A stretch of DNA of 64,000 nt from an uncultured Bacteroidia bacterium (GCA_902801465.1 CADCIH010000015.1:29566-93565), one strand, 5' to 3'. Counted from the stretch's first letter, positions 1 to 8,776 are shown. Numbers and translations are program-made. Notes: a model not told the origin generated them from the sequence alone.

Positions 1-1
1 T

Positions 2-700
2 TGTGATCCTGCCGATGCCGTCATGGTGGGTGACTCCAACACCGACATGCAGACAGCCATCAACGGCGGCATCGATGGCATCGCCGTCAGCTGGGGCAAT
101 CGCACCCGAGAGCAGCTGGCGGGAAACAAAATCGTTGACACCGTGGAGGAGCTGCGTAAGTGTTTATTGGCTGAGCCCAACTACTTGGAGACGCCACGTC
201 TTCGTTTCCGTCATTGGCGTGATGCCGATGCCGAAACCCTTTTCAAATACGCTTCTGATCCCGATGTGGGTCCCCGTGCCGGCTGGCCTCCGCATCAATC
301 TGTCGAAGATAGTCTTCAGACCATCCAGACCATCTTTTCAAGTGATCACGTCTGGGCTTTGGAGTTGAAAGAGACCGGCGAACCTATCGGTTGCATGGGC
401 TATTACGCCTACGGCGAGAGCAATATCGACATTGCTCCTGACGATGCCGAGCTAGGCTATTGGATAGCTAAACCTTATTGGAACCAAGGACTCTGCACGG
501 AAGCCCTGCAAGCCATGATTGTCCATTGCTTCAATGTGAAGCATTTCCAGACCCTTTGGGCCGACTTCTTTGTTGACAATCCCGCCTCAGGTCGGGTGAT
601 GGAGAAATGTGGCTTCCACGATACCGGCAAAATCAACTGGTGCAGCCATCTTTATCAAGGCGACGAAAGGCCGGTGAAGATCATGAGACTCAACCGTTAG
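2..700 (+). CDS. HAD-family phosphatase fused to GNAT acetyltransferase (5'-truncated by window edge)
   Basis: The frame is open from the first bases, so the start lies upstream of the window. The visible N-terminal part carries the last HAD hydrolase motif (DAVMVGDSNTDMQTA, then GIDGIAVSWG), as in phosphoglycolate-phosphatase-like enzymes, where the Asp residues bind Mg2+. After about 55 residues it runs without a stop into a complete GNAT N-acetyltransferase of the RimJ/RimL type: ETPRLRFRHWRDADAETLF, GEPIGCMGYYAY, ELGYWIAKPYWNQGLCTEALQAM (acetyl-CoA loop) and NPASGRVMEKCGF. The two halves share one frame with no linker stop, so this is a genuine fusion rather than adjacent genes. Substrates of both halves are unknown. 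A terminator hairpin follows at 709-761. Confidence 0.85.
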   Translation, partial: CDPADAVMVGDSNTDMQTAINGGIDGIAVSWGNRTREQLAGNKIVDTVEELRKCLLAEPNYLETPRLRFRHWRDADAETLFKYASDPDVGPRAGWPPHQSVEDSLQTIQTIFSSDHVWALELKETGEPIGCMGYYAYGESNIDIAPDDAELGYWIAKPYWNQGLCTEALQAMIVHCFNVKHFQTLWADFFVDNPASGRVMEKCGFHDTGKINWCSHLYQGDERPVKIMRLNR

Positions 701-708
701 TTTGGAAT

Positions 709-761
709 AACAATATTTCAATATGGAAAATTTAATAAAAAACCATATTTAGATATTGTTT
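709..761. terminator. AT-rich inverted repeat after the HAD-GNAT gene
   Basis: Left arm 709-726 (AACAATAT...AATATGG) pairs with right arm 743-761 (CCATATT...ATATTGTT) around an A/T-rich loop, and T-runs follow. It lies 9 bases after the stop at 700 and probably ends that transcript. The stem is A/T-rich, so strength is uncertain. Confidence 0.5.
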
Positions 762-773
762 TTAATACAAAAA

Positions 774-806
774 CCCGAACAGCCATAAAGGAATCTTGTT
801 TTCGGG
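774..806 (-). terminator. Hairpin after the 52-residue ORF
   Basis: CCCGAA (774-779) pairs with TTCGGG (801-806) and is followed on the minus strand by a T-run. It sits 11 bases past the stop codon of the minus-strand ORF 817-975. The loop is long (21 bases), so this is tentative. Confidence 0.4.
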
Positions 807-816
807 ACGGTCTTCT

Positions 817-975
817 CTAGTTGTAAAACTCTTGGAAAGCCTCGGTTCTTTCCTGGAAGGCTTTCATGTGGCCCTCCATGTCAAGCTCTTCGGCAATGCG
901 TTCCGATGCTTCGTTAAAGGCGTCGAAGTCGGGCGAGTCGGAGTCGTCGGTGAAGTCGACCGACCTGTCAATCAT
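817..975 (-). CDS. Small acidic protein, 52 aa, unknown function
   Basis: ATG at 973-975 (minus strand) and TAG at 817-819 give a 52-residue protein rich in Asp and Glu, starting MIDRSVDFTDDSDSPDFDAF and ending FQERTEAFQEFYN. Support for a real gene: codons favour G/C at third positions like neighbouring core genes, a consensus promoter (TTTG, 20 bases, TATCTTTG) lies directly upstream on the minus strand, and a candidate terminator follows. No family is recognised; there is no signal peptide or membrane segment. It is divergently transcribed from the nitroreductase gene and the two promoters overlap. The C-terminal half could form an amphipathic helix (ASERIAEELDMEGHMKAFQERTEAF). Confidence 0.6.
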   Translation of the reverse strand: MIDRSVDFTDDSDSPDFDAFNEASERIAEELDMEGHMKAFQERTEAFQEFYN

Positions 976-987
976 GAATAATAAATA

Positions 988-1024
988 TTTGACAAAGATA
1001 TTGTTTTCTTTTTATTTTTGCAAA
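988..1024. promoter_or_regulatory. Overlapping divergent promoters
   Basis: Plus strand: TTTG at 988-991, 21-base spacer, TATTTTTG at 1013-1020, driving the nitroreductase gene. Minus strand: TTTG at 1021-1024 (complement), 20-base spacer, TATCTTTG at 993-1000, driving the 52-residue ORF. Each promoter's -7 box lies inside the other's spacer, so simultaneous occupancy by RNA polymerase looks impossible. Confidence 0.65.
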
Positions 1025-1044
1025 AATTACTGATTGTGAACACT

Positions 1045-1689
1045 ATGAAAAAACTATCATTCCTATTAATGTTGGCCATTGCGGCCTCGTTCGTTTCTTG
1101 CTGTGGCAATAAAGCCGCCGACGAAAACGCTTGTGAAAACAAAAACGAAACTGCCATGAATACCACGATGAACGACCTGCTGACGCGCCGTAGCGTGCGC
1201 AGCTACACCGACGAAGTGCCTCCCATGGAGGTGATTGAAGAAATCTGCAAGGCAGGCACCTACGCCCCGACAGGCATGAACCGCCAGGCTCCCATCATCA
1301 TCGCCGTCACCAACCGTGAGGTGCGCGACCGTCTCAGCAAACTCAACGCCAGCGTCTTCGGCCCTGACAATGACAGCGATCCCTTCTACGGCGCTCCCGT
1401 GGTGCTTGTCGTGTTGGCCGACACTACCGCTGCTTTCACTTGGAAAGAGGACGGCTCCCTGGTGATGGGCAACCTGCTCAACGCCTGCCACGCCAAAGGC
1501 CTCGGCTCCTGCTGGATCCACCGTGCCAAGGAAGTGTTCGAGATGGAAGAGGGCAAGGCCATCCTGCGTGACCTAGGTATCGACGACACCAAGTACGTGG
1601 GCATCGGCAACTGCATCCTGGGCTACACCGCCGGCGATTATCCCGAGGCCAGACCTCGTAAGGAGAACTACGTGTATTGGATTAAATAA
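1045..1689 (+). CDS. Nitroreductase-family lipoprotein
   Basis: The 214-residue product starts at the ATG of 1045 (MKKLSFLLML), 25 bases after the -7 box. An upstream in-frame start at 1018 would overlap the promoter and lacks the Lys-rich signal start. Residues 1-20 are a lipoprotein signal peptide with lipobox SFVSC (Cys19 or Cys20 lipidated), so the enzyme is probably membrane-anchored and exported. The rest is a nitroreductase fold: LLTRRSVRSYTDEVP with the FMN-phosphate-binding Arg pair, APTGMNRQAP, then GLGSCWIHRA and a C-terminal GYPEARPR-like segment. Family members are FMN-dependent NAD(P)H oxidoreductases; the substrate cannot be told. Its stop overlaps the convergent dus stop by 8 bases. 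Confidence 0.85.
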   Translation: MKKLSFLLMLAIAASFVSCCGNKAADENACENKNETAMNTTMNDLLTRRSVRSYTDEVPPMEVIEEICKAGTYAPTGMNRQAPIIIAVTNREVRDRLSKLNASVFGPDNDSDPFYGAPVVLVVLADTTAAFTWKEDGSLVMGNLLNACHAKGLGSCWIHRAKEVFEMEEGKAILRDLGIDDTKYVGIGNCILGYTAGDYPEARPRKENYVYWIK

Positions 1690-2629
1690 GGGTGTGTTCC
1701 CTGAAAACGGTCTCCACCGCCTCCTCATACTCCCTAAGCGCATTAATCTTCTTGATCTTGCGCCAGATGTCCTGTGGCTCATCAAACGAGTTCATCAGAT
1801 AAGACCAGAGTTCCTTCATCCGACCCAATACCTTGGGACTGCCGCCGGCATGCCGCAAACGGTCTTCATATAGGTCAATCACATAGTTGTGAGGCTTGTC
1901 GATATCCTTGGTGTGGCAAGAACCTTTTATCTCTTCCGCCAGGAAAGGATTCGCCAGCAACCCTCTTCCCAACATGAACTCGTTGACGGGTTGAACCTGT
2001 TTGCGGATGCATTCAAAACTTTCCATCGAAACAATATCGCCATTATACACCAGAGGAGCCTTGATTAATGGCATTAATTCAGCAAAACGCTTCACGTCGG
2101 CTTCGCCTTTATAAAGCTGCTTGCCAATGCGTGGATGGATGATTAACTCGCTCAGAGGATATTTATTAAAGACCTCGAGGACGGAGTAAATCTCATCTGG
2201 ATTGACATACCCCAAACGGCACTTCACACTAAACCCGACCTCAATCTTTTCGAAAACCTGGCACAGCATGGTGTCAATCTTTTCGGGGTAGGGAAGAAGA
2301 CCGCTGCCGCGTTTCTTGTTGGCCACCCTTGGAAAAGGACAGCCCATATTTAAGTTGATTTCCTTGTAACCCAGTTCTTTGCATTGAGAGGCAAATCTCA
2401 AAATCTCCTCGGCATCGGTGCTCAAAATCTGAGGAGTCAGCGTCTCCACGTCGTTGAAACGGGGGTCGATCTCCTCCACTTGCATATTCTTGGCATGGTC
2501 CTTCTGGATGCCAGTGAAGAATGGGGTGTAGAACTTGTCGATGCCGCCAAAATGCTTCTTGAAGACGTTCCGGAAGGGGGCGTCGGTGATGCCTTGGAAA
2601 GGACCCAGGGATAGTTTAACGCTTGCCAT
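1682..2629 (-). CDS. dus: tRNA-dihydrouridine synthase
   Basis: The 315-residue protein is a TIM-barrel flavoenzyme that reduces uridine in the D-loop of tRNA. Motifs: LGPFQGITDAPFR at the N-terminus (FMN site), INLNMGCPFP with catalytic Cys97, KRGSGLLPYP, SVKCRLGY, LIIHPRIGKQLYKG and YNGDI...FMLGRGLLANPFL. I chose the ATG at 2629. A TTG five codons upstream is possible but lies deeper inside lnt. The start overlaps the 3' end of lnt by 14 bases, implying translational coupling in an lnt-dus operon. Which Dus subfamily it belongs to is not resolved. Confidence 0.92.
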   Translation of the reverse strand: MASVKLSLGPFQGITDAPFRNVFKKHFGGIDKFYTPFFTGIQKDHAKNMQVEEIDPRFNDVETLTPQILSTDAEEILRFASQCKELGYKEINLNMGCPFPRVANKKRGSGLLPYPEKIDTMLCQVFEKIEVGFSVKCRLGYVNPDEIYSVLEVFNKYPLSELIIHPRIGKQLYKGEADVKRFAELMPLIKAPLVYNGDIVSMESFECIRKQVQPVNEFMLGRGLLANPFLAEEIKGSCHTKDIDKPHNYVIDLYEDRLRHAGGSPKVLGRMKELWSYLMNSFDEPQDIWRKIKKINALREYEEAVETVFREHTLI

Positions 2630-4196
2630 GACGAAGTCTGCCAATAACCGTCAAAACCATGGTAACCAACAACAGCCCGTACGTCATCCACATCGCGATT
2701 CTGTAAAGGTAATCGCCGTGTTTGGAATAGAAGGTCTTCTCGGTGTTGGCTTTCAGCGTAGCCTTGATGACGTCTTCTTTCCAGTATTCGGTGGATTGCA
2801 GCACGTCGCCTTTTTGGTTGAAGAAGCCCGACCTGCCTGTGTTGGCCGAGCGGGCGACACAGCGGCGGTTCTCGATGGCGCGTAGCTTGGAGAACTCGAA
2901 GTGTTGTTTGTAGCCTGGCGTGTCGCCCCACCAGCCGTCGTTGGTGCTCACAAACAACAGGTCGGCGCCTTTGCGGACGAACTCGCTCACGTAGCCTCCG
3001 AAGGCGGATTCATAACAGATGGCCACACCCACCTTATGTTCGCCAAAGCTCATGTTATGTGGGTAGGGGTCGGTTTTCAAGGTGCCTCGGGCGATGCCCA
3101 CGGTTAGGCTGAAGTGTTTCAGGAATCCCATCCATTCGGGAATGGCCTCCACCGCTGGGGTCAGCTTCGACTTGTTGCGATGCTGCACGTTCAGGGTGTC
3201 GATAAGCCATGTGGAGTTGTAGGCATAGTAATAACGATCGCTGTCTCCGACTTGGCGCGCTGGGAAATCATCTTCCATTCCTTTGGGCACCCAGTCGTAG
3301 GAAAAACCGCCGATGACAAAACAGCAGTTGGGGTGCGCCTTGGTGAATTCACCGATGATGTCAAAAGCCCTGACTTCATCGATCCGGTCAAGCCAGATGC
3401 CCTCCTCGATAGCCGACTCGGAACTGACAACGAACCTTGTGTTTGGAGTAACCAGTTTTTCCGCCAAATCCACGTTTTTATGGATAACCTGATCATAAAA
3501 CTCCGAGTTGAACTGCTCGTTCCATGGGTCGCAATTCTGCTGAATTACTATGACTTCGGTGTCTTCGCCTTTTTCCTCGTAGCAGTTGTAGGCGATCTTG
3601 CTTCCAATCACAGGTAAAGCCATCAATGCAACGGCAATTCCGGTATACCACCAACGAGTTTTTTTGTCGGTTGCACTTAAAACATTGGCAATCAATATAT
3701 TGACAAGCAAAACCCACAACGTGCCTCCTGCCACACCAGTAATGGAATACCATTGAATCCAAGTAGTGCAAGTGGAGAATACATTACCTAAATGGAGCCA
3801 AGGCCACTTGGCCGCCCAATAGTAATGCAGGAACTCAAAGGCCATCCAGTAAGGGATGAGCAGGAGGTTGCCAATGAGGCTGTTGTGGAGTTTTATCTTG
3901 GTGAAATGGAAAGCCCAAAACACGGTCGACATAAACAGGGCATTCAAGATCCAAGCCAGTATGGCTGCGGGGGTGGCGTTCCACACCCACCAGGTGGTCA
4001 GCACGTTCCACACCAAAAAAGTCGTGAACGAGAGCCAGAACACATGGCCCTTCTCTCCTTTGCTGATGCGTTCTTCCAGATAGAGCAGTGGCACCAAGGC
4101 GATGAAAACCAATGGAGCCAGTCCATTCACAGGCCAAGCCGCCCAAAGTAGCAGTCCGCTGGCGACGGCCATCAATATCTTTTGGTATTTCTTCAT
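2616..4196 (-). CDS. lnt: Apolipoprotein N-acyltransferase
   Basis: A 526-residue inner-membrane enzyme that transfers an acyl chain to the N-terminal Cys of apolipoproteins, the last step of lipoprotein maturation. About six N-terminal hydrophobic segments (to roughly residue 200) precede a nitrilase-like domain. The catalytic triad is visible: Glu in VVSSESAIEEG, Lys in NKSKLTPAVEAIP and Cys in GVAICYESAFGG. SVFGR-like segments near the end (KLRAIENRRCVARSANTG) are also typical. ATG at 4196 is preferred over a TTG two codons earlier. It heads an operon with dus. The window encodes several lipoproteins (nitroreductase, LptC-like, 63.6 kb) that would be substrates. Confidence 0.95.
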   Translation of the reverse strand: MKKYQKILMAVASGLLLWAAWPVNGLAPLVFIALVPLLYLEERISKGEKGHVFWLSFTTFLVWNVLTTWWVWNATPAAILAWILNALFMSTVFWAFHFTKIKLHNSLIGNLLLIPYWMAFEFLHYYWAAKWPWLHLGNVFSTCTTWIQWYSITGVAGGTLWVLLVNILIANVLSATDKKTRWWYTGIAVALMALPVIGSKIAYNCYEEKGEDTEVIVIQQNCDPWNEQFNSEFYDQVIHKNVDLAEKLVTPNTRFVVSSESAIEEGIWLDRIDEVRAFDIIGEFTKAHPNCCFVIGGFSYDWVPKGMEDDFPARQVGDSDRYYYAYNSTWLIDTLNVQHRNKSKLTPAVEAIPEWMGFLKHFSLTVGIARGTLKTDPYPHNMSFGEHKVGVAICYESAFGGYVSEFVRKGADLLFVSTNDGWWGDTPGYKQHFEFSKLRAIENRRCVARSANTGRSGFFNQKGDVLQSTEYWKEDVIKATLKANTEKTFYSKHGDYLYRIAMWMTYGLLLVTMVLTVIGRLRHGKR

Positions 4197-4205
4197 TTTC
4201 AAATT

Positions 4206-4239
4206 TTTGGCAAAAATAACGAATAGTTAACTATCTTTG
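4206..4239 (+). promoter_or_regulatory. Promoter of the glycosyltransferase gene
   Basis: TTTG at 4206-4209 and TATCTTTG at 4232-4239 with a 22-base spacer match the Bacteroidota consensus. The start codon (TTG, 4258) lies 18 bases beyond the -7 box, implying a very short leader. Confidence 0.6.
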
Positions 4240-4257
4240 CCGAACAATTATTGCGTT

Positions 4258-5258
4258 TTGAAAAAAATCCTTCTCATACGTTTCAGCTCCATTGGCGACA
4301 TCGTGCTCACTACCCCGGTCGTGCGTTGCATCAAGCACCAGCTGCCTGATGTGGAGCTTCATGTGTTGACGAAGTCGTCCTATCGTTCCATCTATGGTGC
4401 GAATCCTTATATAAATAAGGTATATGAGTTGTCGGGGAACATGAAGGATCTGGTTCGTCGGCTTCGTGAAGAGCATTACGATTTTGTGGTTGACCTCCAT
4501 AAGAACTGGCGGTCGTTCAGGGTGCGGATGGCCCTGCACCGTCCCTCGGCCTCGTTCCCGAAACTTGACTTCCAAAAGTTTCTTTATACAAAGTTGAAAA
4601 TAGGCAGTCTTCCCGAAGTCCATATCGTTGACCGTTATTTCAAAGCGGTGGAGAAGCTGAACGTCCACAACGACGGTCAGGGCTTGGATTTCTTTTTCAA
4701 CGAAGGCGATGAGATGCATTATGAGGACTTGCCCGAGGCTTTTCGCGAGGGTTTTGTGGCCATCGTCATTGGGGGCCAGCATGCCACCAAGATTCTTCCG
4801 GAGGACAAGGTTGTCGAGGTGTGCAATGCCTTGGATTACCCCGTCATTTTGGTAGGAGGCCCCGAGGATACCGCTCGAGGCGAGCGCATCAAGGAGAAGG
4901 TAGGAAGCTATGTGGGTAACAGTTGCGGCAGCCTTACCGTAGGGCAGTCGGCATCGCTTCTCCAGTTGGCCGATGCAGTCATCACCAACGACACGGGCAT
5001 GATGCACATCGCCGCCGCTTTGCGTAAGCCCATCGTCTCGGTATGGGGCAATACGGTGCCTGAGTTCGGCATGTATCCTTATCTGCCTCAAGGCATGAGG
5101 CCTGCCGCCATTGTCGAGAACAAGAGTCTGAAGTGCCGTCCTTGTGACAAGCTGGGTTATGCCCAATGCCCGAAGGGACACTTCAAATGCATGAAAGACT
5201 TGGATGCCGTGGAGATCGCTGAAAAAACAAAAGCCGGACTTTCATCCGGCTCTTGCAG

Positions 5259-5277
<19 letters not shown>
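4258..5277 (+). CDS. Glycosyltransferase family 9 (heptosyltransferase-like)
   Basis: A 339-residue GT9 protein, the family of ADP-heptose:LPS heptosyltransferases acting on LPS core at the inner face of the inner membrane. Motifs: KKILLIRFSSIGDIVLTTPVVRCIK, DVELHVLTK, ...VDLHKNWRSF, ALDYPVILVGGPED and ADAVITNDTGMMHIAAALRKPIVSVWGNTVPEFG (nucleotide-sugar site). The only suitable start is a TTG at 4258, giving MKKILLIRFSSIG; no in-frame ATG lies nearby. A C-terminal Cys cluster (KCRPCDKLGYAQCPKGHFKC) recalls a metal-binding tail. The last residues (about AGLSSGSCSGTSGN) are encoded by the antisense tRNA terminator and by the antisense strand of the tRNA 3' end, so the natural C-terminus has probably been extended. 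Confidence 0.85.
5232..5251 (-). terminator. Rho-independent terminator of tRNA-Phe
   Basis: AGCCGGA (5232-5238) pairs with TCCGGCT (5245-5251). On the minus strand the stem is followed by TTTGTTTTTT. It ends the tRNA transcript while lying inside the 3' coding part of the convergent glycosyltransferase gene. Confidence 0.8.
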
Positions 5278-5331
<54 letters not shown>

Positions 5332-5436
5332 CCATTGTTTGCGGATGCAAAATTACAGCTTTTTTTGAAACCGACAATAATTTTTTATAAAAATTTCAGT
5401 TTTTTTTCGGATATTTGCACCCCGAAATTGAAGATA

Positions 5437-6738
5437 ATGAAAAAACATACACCTAAAGGACTGATTTTAACGGCGTTGATGATGTTTTTCTGCGTGATGT
5501 CATTCGCCCAGTCCAACGTGGACTCTCCTTATTCGATGTTTGGCCTTGGTCAGGTCCGTGACAAGACCATGAACACCCGTCTCAGAGGGATGGGTGGTGT
5601 GGCCAATGCCATGTGGGACAAATCCATGGTCAACCCAGGCAATCCTGCCTCATACGCGATGGTTGACACATTGGCGTTCCTGTTCGATGCGGGTATCTAT
5701 GCCAAGTCATCCACATTCAGCACTTCGACCCTTTCTGAGACGGCAGCTTGCGCGTCGCTCGATTATGTAACCATGGGATTTGCCCTTACCAACTGGTGGA
5801 AAATGGCCCTTGGCGCCCAACCTTACAGCAATGTGGGATACAATATCGTAACCACGTTCAACGACCCTCAGGTGGGCAACTGCGCTGAGCTCTTCCAGGG
5901 CGAAGGGGGCTTGAACCAGGCCTTCTGGGGCAATGCCTTCCGCATAGGAAAGCATTTCTCGGTGGGTGTCAACGCCAGCTATGTGTTTGGCGACAGTAAA
6001 TCCACCACCACCCTTGCCTTTCCTGACTCCACCTATATTATATGCTCTCGTCGGAGCCGTGACATCATGACACGTTCGTTCATGTTCGACTATGGCCTGA
6101 TGTATCAAGGCAACCTCAGCAAAGACATGGTCTTGACCGTGGGTGCTACCTATAATCAGAAGATCAATTTACATGGCATCCAGACCACCTTCATCCGTAC
6201 CATCGAAGCCGACGATATTGAGAGCCTATCCACCTCGACCGAGTATTTGATCGACACCATCGCCTTTAGCCGTGACAAGAACGCCAGCTATGCCATGCCT
6301 CATGCCTTTGGCTTTGGGGTGGCTTTGCAAAAGACCAACCATTGGAAGTTGGGCGCCGATTTCAACTGGTCGCAATGGAGCACCTTCGCTCGCAATGGCG
6401 TCAACGAAGGTCTTCAGGATGCCTGGAATGTCGCCGTCGGCGGTGAGTTCTTGCCTTCGTCAACTTCCATTTCGGGTTATTGGACCCGAGTCTCCTACCG
6501 TCTCGGCGGTTTCTATGGCCAGACCTGCCTTAACATTAACGGGAACTCTATCAACAAGATGGGTCTTACCGCAGGCATGAGTCTCCCCGTGCCGAGGTCG
6601 ATGTCGAAGGTGGAGCTGGGCATCGAGGTGGGAAATTGTGGCACGAAATCTGATAACCTCATCAAGGAAAGCTACGTCAACTTAACCGTTGGCTTATCCA
6701 TTTTTGAACGTTGGTTCGTGAAACGGAAGTACAAATAA
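5437..6738 (+). CDS. Outer-membrane beta-barrel protein (FadL/OmpP1-like hypothetical)
   Basis: A 433-residue protein with a signal peptide (MKKHTPKGLILTALMMFFCVMSFAQ, cleaved after AQ). The N-terminus SPYSMFGLGQVRDKTMNTRLRGMGGVANAM, with nearby NPGNPASYAMVDTLAFLFDAG, is characteristic of Bacteroidota outer-membrane transport-like barrels, which are related to FadL. The rest alternates aromatic and polar residues as expected for beta-strands and ends in a basic tail (FVKRKYK). ATG at 5437 is chosen because it opens a clean signal peptide. It starts a run with the TPR, LptC, CNNM and PpiD-like genes, a gene order I know from other Bacteroidales, which suggests an envelope biogenesis role. The substrate is unknown. 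Confidence 0.7.
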   Translation: MKKHTPKGLILTALMMFFCVMSFAQSNVDSPYSMFGLGQVRDKTMNTRLRGMGGVANAMWDKSMVNPGNPASYAMVDTLAFLFDAGIYAKSSTFSTSTLSETAACASLDYVTMGFALTNWWKMALGAQPYSNVGYNIVTTFNDPQVGNCAELFQGEGGLNQAFWGNAFRIGKHFSVGVNASYVFGDSKSTTTLAFPDSTYIICSRRSRDIMTRSFMFDYGLMYQGNLSKDMVLTVGATYNQKINLHGIQTTFIRTIEADDIESLSTSTEYLIDTIAFSRDKNASYAMPHAFGFGVALQKTNHWKLGADFNWSQWSTFARNGVNEGLQDAWNVAVGGEFLPSSTSISGYWTRVSYRLGGFYGQTCLNINGNSINKMGLTAGMSLPVPRSMSKVELGIEVGNCGTKSDNLIKESYVNLTVGLSIFERWFVKRKYK

Positions 6739-6767
6739 GAAAGTTAAACCATAAAAATACAAAAGCG

Positions 6768-8222
6768 ATGAAAACGAAGAAATTTGCAATCCTGGCCATT
6801 TTGATTGGAATGGCAGTCAGCGTTTCCGCACAGGACTTTATCGAACCGAAATATGGTGCCGACAGCGCCAACTGCGTCACCAAGCTTTCGATCTACCGTG
6901 AGTACTACAAACAGTGGGAAGCTGCCAAATTCTCCCCCGAGGCCGTTAACAACGAAATGATTTCCGCTTGGCGTGAAGTGTTCCTCACGGGTCCTCGTGC
7001 CAGTCAGTACACCTACACCAACGGTGAGAAGATCCTGGATTACCTGATTCGCAAGAACCCCAAGGATAAGGATGCATACATCGACACACTTTGCATGTTG
7101 ATGGACGCCCGCGCCAAATACTTCCCGACCGATCCCAAGACGGGCGGTTCACAGGTGGCCAACATCATGGGTCGCAAGGGCCTCTTGATCTACACCTATA
7201 ACAAAAACCGTTACGAAGAGGCTTACAACGTGCTGAAAGACGCTGTCGCCCTCGATCCTTCGCAGCTGCAAGGCGCCTATATCGATGCCTATTTCAAGGC
7301 TACCATCGACATGGTGAACAACGGCAAGGAAGAAAAGATGACCATCATCAATGTCTATCAGGAACTCTCCGAAGTGGTTGACGCCAACATCAAGGTCCTG
7401 GCCGAGAACGAGTCACAATTACAGGAAGCCAAGGCTACCGCTGAGGAATCGGGTGATACCGACGCCGTGGCAGGTTTCGACAAACAGATTGAGAAGAACG
7501 AGAAGTCGATCGACATCAACAAAGGTGTGAAGAACAACCTCGACAACCTCTTCCAACCTTATGCCTCCTGCGAAGACCTGATCAAGGTGTTCACCGCCAA
7601 GATGGCTGAGACTCCCGACGACGTGAACCTGCTGAAGCGCATCACCACCATCCTTGATAAGAAGGACTGCACCGATTCGAAGCTCTTCCTCGATGCCAGT
7701 AAGAATCTTTATGAACTGGAACCCAGCCCGGAAGCTGCTTATAACATCGGCGTGAAGCTCTTCAAGGAAGGAAAGAACGGTGAGGCTGCCAGGTATTTCG
7801 AGGAAGCCACTTCGGCCGACAACAACGACCGTGTGTTCAGAGCCTACAGAAACCTGGCTTACTGCTATCTGAACACCAACAGCTTCGGCAAGTGCCGCGA
7901 CGCTGCCCGTAGAGCCGCTACCGTCGACCCGACCTCCGGCGAGCCTTATATCATCATCGGACTGGCTTATGCCGCTTCGGCTAACTCACTCTCAGATTCA
8001 AAGTTCGGTGGCAAGGAAGTTTACTGGGTGGCCGTCGACAAGTTCGCCAAAGCCAAGCAACTGGATCCTTCGGTGGCTGGCCGTGCCAACGATCTGATCA
8101 GATCCTATTCGCAGCACTTCCCGTCAACCGAGACCATCTTCTTCAACGACTATGCCGAAGGTCAATCCTTTACCGTAGGCGGCTGGATCAATGAAACCAC
8201 GACCATCAGAGCCTCGAAGTAA
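6768..8222 (+). CDS. Secreted TPR-repeat protein
   Basis: A 484-residue protein with a signal peptide (MKTKKFAILAILIGMAVSVSAQ). Tetratricopeptide-like helical pairs are visible: YEEAYNVLKDAVALDPSQLQGAYIDAY, PEAAYNIGVKLFKEGKNGEAARYFEEAT, VFRAYRNLAYCYLNTNSFGKCRDAARRAATVDPTSGEPYIIIGLAYA. A central charged segment (about residues 200-260, rich in Glu, Lys, Asp) may be coiled coil. It is probably periplasmic and a scaffold for protein contacts. The start at 6768 is set by the signal peptide; the gene follows the barrel gene by 29 bases and its 3' end overlaps lptC by 32 bases, so it belongs to the envelope operon. No enzymatic motif is present. Confidence 0.7.
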   Translation: MKTKKFAILAILIGMAVSVSAQDFIEPKYGADSANCVTKLSIYREYYKQWEAAKFSPEAVNNEMISAWREVFLTGPRASQYTYTNGEKILDYLIRKNPKDKDAYIDTLCMLMDARAKYFPTDPKTGGSQVANIMGRKGLLIYTYNKNRYEEAYNVLKDAVALDPSQLQGAYIDAYFKATIDMVNNGKEEKMTIINVYQELSEVVDANIKVLAENESQLQEAKATAEESGDTDAVAGFDKQIEKNEKSIDINKGVKNNLDNLFQPYASCEDLIKVFTAKMAETPDDVNLLKRITTILDKKDCTDSKLFLDASKNLYELEPSPEAAYNIGVKLFKEGKNGEAARYFEEATSADNNDRVFRAYRNLAYCYLNTNSFGKCRDAARRAATVDPTSGEPYIIIGLAYAASANSLSDSKFGGKEVYWVAVDKFAKAKQLDPSVAGRANDLIRSYSQHFPSTETIFFNDYAEGQSFTVGGWINETTTIRASK

Positions 8223-8775
8223 TAAACCAGCCGGGTTTATCATCTGCAACATCACAGCCTTCTTGGCTGTGATGTTGTTTTCGTGTGGCAACCCCACCTC
8301 GGTGATCCAACAACTGGCCTCCGACGATACCCTGTCGGGCATCGTCGCGTATGATATTGTGTTTTATCGCAGCGACTCGGGCAGGGTACAGGTGGAAGTT
8401 ACCGCCCCGATGATGTCGCGGCAAGGAGACGACTCCAGCTTTCTGGAGTTTCCCCAGGGATTCCAAGCCCGCATCTTCGACAACAACCATCGCGTCACTT
8501 CCGAGATCAGCGCTGACTATGGCATCAACCACACCGATATCAAGATGGTGGAAGCCATAGGCAACGTCAAGGTTGAGAACCAACAGAACGGACAAAGCCT
8601 TTATTCCGATAAACTCTATTGGTATCAAGACACCAAGATGATCTATTCCCGTTCCAAAGTCAGGATTATCATGCCCGACAAGGACATTACAGGCGACAGC
8701 CTTGAGGCATACGAGAACTTTGACGCCTATACCATCTTCAACGGTAAGGCGACTTTTGAGGTGGAGGACAATTGA
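8191..8775 (+). CDS. lptC: LPS export component LptC
   Basis: A 194-residue lipoprotein. The start MKPRPSEPRSNKP is followed by a hydrophobic stretch and lipobox AVMLFSC (Cys32). The body has the LptC/LptA beta-jellyroll pattern: VAYDIVFYRSDSGRVQVEVTAPMM, GFQARIFDNNHRVTSEISADYGI, MVEAIGNVKVENQQNGQSLYSDKLYWYQDTKMIYSRSKVRII and ITGDSLEAYENFDAYTI. LptC passes lipopolysaccharide from LptBFG to LptA across the periplasm. The gene overlaps the TPR gene by 32 bases and ends two bases before the CNNM gene, indicating translational coupling. The lptA and lptD genes are not in the window. Confidence 0.88.
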   Translation: MKPRPSEPRSNKPAGFIICNITAFLAVMLFSCGNPTSVIQQLASDDTLSGIVAYDIVFYRSDSGRVQVEVTAPMMSRQGDDSSFLEFPQGFQARIFDNNHRVTSEISADYGINHTDIKMVEAIGNVKVENQQNGQSLYSDKLYWYQDTKMIYSRSKVRIIMPDKDITGDSLEAYENFDAYTIFNGKATFEVEDN

Positions 8776-8776
8776 G

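Noticed and set aside
796-981. Plus-strand open frame over the 52-aa gene
   Set aside because: Has no promoter or RBS in position; the minus-strand frame has a consensus promoter, terminator and better codon use.
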